Source: Thalassotalea eurytherma (GTDB lineage Bacteria > Pseudomonadota > Gammaproteobacteria > Enterobacterales > Alteromonadaceae). From it: a DNA stretch of 64,000 nucleotides. Both the position numbers and the translations under genes were made by a program. The notes beneath the pieces were generated by a model. That model ran no database searches. It saw only the letters and a program-made list of their open reading frames with translations, and was not told where the DNA came from. Below are positions 60,769 through 64,000 of the stretch, in pieces (the stretch's first letter is position 1; each line of letters opens with the position of its first letter). The DNA is taken from the NCBI RefSeq assembly GCF_030161415.1, contig NZ_BSSU01000007.1, positions 62,001 through 126,000 on the forward strand. Direction: 5' to 3'.

Positions 60769-61893
60769 GTGCTAGTTCAACTGCTTGAAGTCAATGGTTT
60801 GCAAGGATATAACATTAAAAACACGATACATGATTCAAATCTAGATGTTTCTCTTATTTCTTGCCATGAAATGCCTTTCAATAAACTCAATCAAATTTGG
60901 CTTGAAATAGAGAATAATGCCGAATGTCATGTGTTTCTCTCATGGTCTTGGATTTCATGTTGGTTAAGATCATGCCCGCAAGAATATAAAATATTGCTAT
61001 TTAGCGATGAAGGAAAACACAAAGGCATTGCAATTATTTTTGAGTCTAAACGAAAGCTCTTTAAGCTGCTTAATGTCAAACAATGGTTTTTAAATAGAAC
61101 AGGTAATGAAAAGTACGACCAATGCTGGATTGAGTATAACGATATACTTGCTGTTAAAGGCTTTGAAAAGCAGGTCGCTGAATCATTTCAACGTTTTATT
61201 GCTTCATCAAGCCAGTTTGATGAACTTATCATTGGTATGTCCAACGATAATAGATACCAAAAAATTAATGGTTATAGCACAGAGACTCTTTTAGCTGACC
61301 AAGGCTATTTAGTGAATTTCAACGAAATAAATAACGACTATCTAGAAGAAATACCATCAAGAAATACTCGGCAAAAGATAAATAAAACTAAACGTTTACT
61401 TGAGAGCAAAGGCGATTTAGGTTTTGAAATTATTAGCGATAAAACGAAGAAACTAGGCTTACTCCCATTTATTAGTGAAAAGCATAAGAAAAAATGGGAT
61501 TCCACTAAAACTCCAAGTGGTTTTAACAACCCTGTGTTTCTGAAATACTTTAAAGCATGCTTAGAATCTGATTTTTCACAATTGGCTACCCTGTCTTTAG
61601 ATGGCAGGCCAATAGCCGTATTAGTTAATTACATTTATCAGCAAAATATCAATTTCTATTTATCAGCAATAAATTACGACCAACATGCTAAGTTACAACT
61701 AGGGATGCTTGTGCATTCACTTGCGATAGAACACTACAGAAAGCAAGGTTTTATAGTTTATGACTTTTTAGTGGGAGATGCTCGATATAAAAAGTCATTA
61801 TCCACTGATAGTTATCAGCAGATAATGACTCGTATTTATAACAATAAGTTTTCGTTAAACTTAGAAATGAAGCTAAAGTCACTTAAAAATTAA
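60769..61893 (+). CDS. CelD/BcsL family acyltransferase (GNAT, Acetyltransf_6)
   Basis: The 374-residue protein has the CelD/BcsL layout: an N-terminal segment with VFLSWSWISCWLRSCPQEYKILLFSD, the middle NRTGNEKYDQCWIEYNDIL, then a GNAT core around NPVFLKYFKACLESDFSQLATLSLDGRPIAVLVNYIY and QLGMLVHSLAIEHYRKQGFIVYDFLVGDARYKKSL. Such proteins transfer acyl or aminoacyl groups during polysaccharide synthesis. The start is GTG at 60769 without a strong ribosome site, and a later start is possible. It is divergent from the lyase-like gene (45 bases apart) and convergent with the TPR gene (15-base overlap). Confidence 0.82.
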   Translation: MLVQLLEVNGLQGYNIKNTIHDSNLDVSLISCHEMPFNKLNQIWLEIENNAECHVFLSWSWISCWLRSCPQEYKILLFSDEGKHKGIAIIFESKRKLFKLLNVKQWFLNRTGNEKYDQCWIEYNDILAVKGFEKQVAESFQRFIASSSQFDELIIGMSNDNRYQKINGYSTETLLADQGYLVNFNEINNDYLEEIPSRNTRQKINKTKRLLESKGDLGFEIISDKTKKLGLLPFISEKHKKKWDSTKTPSGFNNPVFLKYFKACLESDFSQLATLSLDGRPIAVLVNYIYQQNINFYLSAINYDQHAKLQLGMLVHSLAIEHYRKQGFIVYDFLVGDARYKKSLSTDSYQQIMTRIYNNKFSLNLEMKLKSLKN

Positions 61894-64000
61894 ATCATAA
61901 TGTTCTTCAATTTGTTTATTTCGTGGCGCAAGCTTTCTAGCCTTGGTAATCAATTGCTTACTTTCTTCTAATTTTCCATTTTTTAATTTAATCATTGCCG
62001 CCGTATCAAAAATATCTGGGCTTTTGGCAACCAAGCTTAATGCAGTATCAATATACTCTTCGGCTTTTTGCAATTGATTTTTTTCATATAGTTGCCATGC
62101 TGCATTGTTTAACGCGATGACATTTTTAGGCTGTACCGCTAGCAATACATCATAATATTTTAGCGACAAATCAGCGTCAACAGTCATCAAAGCAGTAGCA
62201 ATGAAAGATAGTATAGCCGTATCCTCCGGAGAGCCATTCAAATGCTCATCAATAAATAATTCAGCACCTGATAAGTCGTTGTTGTCAATATAGGCAGCTG
62301 CAATTAATGTCGCATATTTCGACGTTGGAAAGACCGAATAATAGGCCAGAAGTTCAGGAAGGGCGTCATTGAATTTACGCTCACTTTGAAGTACTCTTCC
62401 GTTCAGTCCTCGGTATAAATAATCAGCTTTATTGTCCGAAAATTTATTTAAAATACTTTTAGTTCTCTCTAAGTTTTTATCTTCTAATGCAAACTCACCA
62501 ACCCTTATATTTAAAACAAAAGAGTCTTGATTGTCCTTCACTGCATCATTAAATACCTGTTTAGCTTTGTTTAAATCACCACTAAATTCATAAAACATGC
62601 CTAAAGCTAACCATGACTCTGCTATATTAGGTTCATATTCGACCCAAAGTTTAAAGTGATTCTCAGCTTTGTCTTGTTCTTTTGATTGAACATAGCTTTG
62701 GCCAAGCAACATCCAATACTCTTTACTATATGTAAACTCTCTACTTGGTTTTTCTTGCCCCAACGATGCAATGACTGATGAAAATTGACCGTCATTAAAA
62801 AGTGCCTGAGCTTCATATAGCTTAACATTTGGATTGTTTTTGGCCTCAGCTGGCATATTAGCAAAGTAAGTAACAGCATCTTTTTGAAGTGAAAGCGCAT
62901 TTGTTAACCAAACATAACTTTTCAATAACTGAGCATTTCCCGGTTGGATATCAAGTGCCGCCGTTAAATAATTTAGCGCTTTATCAAAGTCACCGCTTTT
63001 AAGGGAGATCTCATGAGAGTAAACTAAATATTGAATATTCTGATTGTCTTGCTCATAAACTTCTTTATATAAGCTTAACGCTTGTTCTTGATTGTTAGTT
63101 TTTCGATAAAGGCTCGCTAAAATAAGCGTCGCGACTTGACTATCAGGAGCATGTTTTTGCCATTCTTTTGCAGCATTTATCGCTCGATCATACTTTTTTT
63201 CTGCAGTGAAAGCATTGATTAAAAAAACATTAGCATGTTCCAATGTTGGTTCTTGCAGAATAGCCTGTTCAAGTGTATCAATTGCATTTTCACTATTAAA
63301 TGCAAGTTGAATAAGTGCCTTTTGTGATAATAGCTTAACATCAGAACTTTGATATTCATCAAGCTTATCTAAACTGGTTTTTGCCGCCGCTTTATCACCT
63401 TTTTTTAGCATTTCATATCCGGTTTTCGCTATAAAATATGCATCATCGTCGCTGCTAGGTGCTTCAACCAATGCCACCAACTTTTCGGCTTCGTCAACAT
63501 TACCGTTCATCATCTCTAAAGAAATTAACAACTTCAATGCAGGGTGAGTTGGCGAAATTTTATCTTTCACAGAGATTAAGTATGAGTACGCAATCTCATA
63601 TTTTGCTTGGTAATAGGCACTAACTCCAGCAAGAACACGGCTGCCGTCATCGTCAAGACCATTTTGAAGTGCTTTAGTTAAATATGATTCTGCAGACACA
63701 AAATCGCCGCGTTTATATCGACTAACGCCAATAAGGTTATTTGCTAAAGGATGATTTGGGTAAACACTAATAATCCCACTTAATTCTTTTTCAGCTTCTT
63801 CATCCTTTTCTAACTCTAACAAAGATTTGGCTATAACAAATGACACGCGATGATCATTGATAAAGCTTGTTTGGTATTCTCTGAGTAGCTCAATTGCTTG
63901 ATCATATTCACCGGTAATATATGCTAGTTGGGCTTGAAAAAACTTAGCTTCTGATAATTCTGGATTACTTTCTATAATCTCATTGAGTATCGCACTAGCA
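61879..64000 (-). CDS. PrsT-type TPR-repeat protein (5' end outside window)
   Basis: The frame is open from the stop at 61879 to the right edge (707 codons), so the start and any lipoprotein signal lie outside the window. Tetratricopeptide repeats run through the whole visible part, for example GDFDKALNYLTAALDIQPGN and GDLNKAKQVFNDAVKDN. The C-terminal block (VIALNNAAWQLYEKNQLQKAEEYI, DTAAMIKLKNGKLEESKQL) matches PrsT proteins of exosortase systems and is related to the prsT at 20943. A shorter ORF start at 63846 is an internal GTG and not the real start. Confidence 0.85.
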   Translation of the reverse strand, partial: ASAILNEIIESNPELSEAKFFQAQLAYITGEYDQAIELLREYQTSFINDHRVSFVIAKSLLELEKDEEAEKELSGIISVYPNHPLANNLIGVSRYKRGDFVSAESYLTKALQNGLDDDGSRVLAGVSAYYQAKYEIAYSYLISVKDKISPTHPALKLLISLEMMNGNVDEAEKLVALVEAPSSDDDAYFIAKTGYEMLKKGDKAAAKTSLDKLDEYQSSDVKLLSQKALIQLAFNSENAIDTLEQAILQEPTLEHANVFLINAFTAEKKYDRAINAAKEWQKHAPDSQVATLILASLYRKTNNQEQALSLYKEVYEQDNQNIQYLVYSHEISLKSGDFDKALNYLTAALDIQPGNAQLLKSYVWLTNALSLQKDAVTYFANMPAEAKNNPNVKLYEAQALFNDGQFSSVIASLGQEKPSREFTYSKEYWMLLGQSYVQSKEQDKAENHFKLWVEYEPNIAESWLALGMFYEFSGDLNKAKQVFNDAVKDNQDSFVLNIRVGEFALEDKNLERTKSILNKFSDNKADYLYRGLNGRVLQSERKFNDALPELLAYYSVFPTSKYATLIAAAYIDNNDLSGAELFIDEHLNGSPEDTAILSFIATALMTVDADLSLKYYDVLLAVQPKNVIALNNAAWQLYEKNQLQKAEEYIDTALSLVAKSPDIFDTAAMIKLKNGKLEESKQLITKARKLAPRNKQIEEHYDLIFK

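Overview
The window is an AT-rich gammaproteobacterial chromosome segment. The housekeeping gene content and order (orn / rsgA-psd, trmL, gpsA-secB-grxC-rhodanese / gpmI-envC-YibQ) and the codon use suggest a marine Alteromonadales member, plausibly Colwelliaceae such as Thalassotalea or Colwellia. The genus is an inference that I could not test.

Layout. (1) 1-18.2 kb is ordinary core genome. A membrane sensor-kinase-like protein runs off the left edge. It is followed by a DUF4442 hotdog protein, Orn, RsgA, Psd, a glycerophosphodiesterase, a BlaI / BlaR1-TonB pair, a lysophospholipase, a cation efflux protein, TrmL, GpsA, SecB, Grx3, a rhodanese, GpmI, EnvC, a YibQ-type deacetylase and an S1C protease. 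(2) 18.2-23.6 kb holds a lipid-flavoured quartet: patatin phospholipase, exosortase-system acyltransferase (FeeM-like), ThiF/E1-like adenylyltransferase and a PrsT-type TPR lipoprotein. (3) 23.7-33.4 kb is the core of an exosortase A (XrtA) / exopolysaccharide locus. A minus-strand operon encodes export lipoprotein, chain-length determinant, tyrosine autokinase, outer-membrane beta-barrel and ExeA-like ATPase. The divergent plus-strand operon encodes initiating sugar transferase, polysaccharide deacetylase and XrtA. (4) 33.3-43.0 kb has a beta-helix protein, an acetyltransferase, glycosyltransferases and a flippase. An intact IS3-family element follows, then an unrecognised secreted protein and a sulfotransferase. 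(5) 43.0-60.7 kb is one long minus-strand operon of about 14 genes: RGL-type lyase-like protein, glycosyltransferases, deacetylase, FemAB protein, asparagine-synthase-type amidotransferase, phosphodiesterase-like protein, a possible 44-aa protein, three sulfotransferases, a second flippase, an O-ligase/Wzy polymerase and a transglutaminase-like membrane protein. (6) 60.7-64 kb has a CelD/BcsL-type acyltransferase and a second PrsT-type TPR protein that runs off the right edge.

Taken together, regions 3-6 look like one pathway. A repeat unit is built on the lipid carrier by the initiating transferase and the GT4/GT2 enzymes, and is modified by acetylation, deacetylation and, with four sulfotransferase-like genes, probably sulfation. 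It is then flipped, polymerised and exported through the Wzz / kinase / OM-lipoprotein system. XrtA would process PEP-CTERM proteins and couple them to this envelope system, but no PEP-CTERM substrate is encoded in the window.

The most unusual feature is in the XrtA-type amidotransferase gene. Three short hairpin repeats with covarying stems lie in the same reading frame and add a loop of about 60 residues just after the ATP-pyrophosphatase motif. Other leads are the phospholipase-acyltransferase-E1 trio, a gene start embedded in the DNA of a kinase's tyrosine tail, and a BlaR1-TonB fusion with a promoter-embedded dyad.
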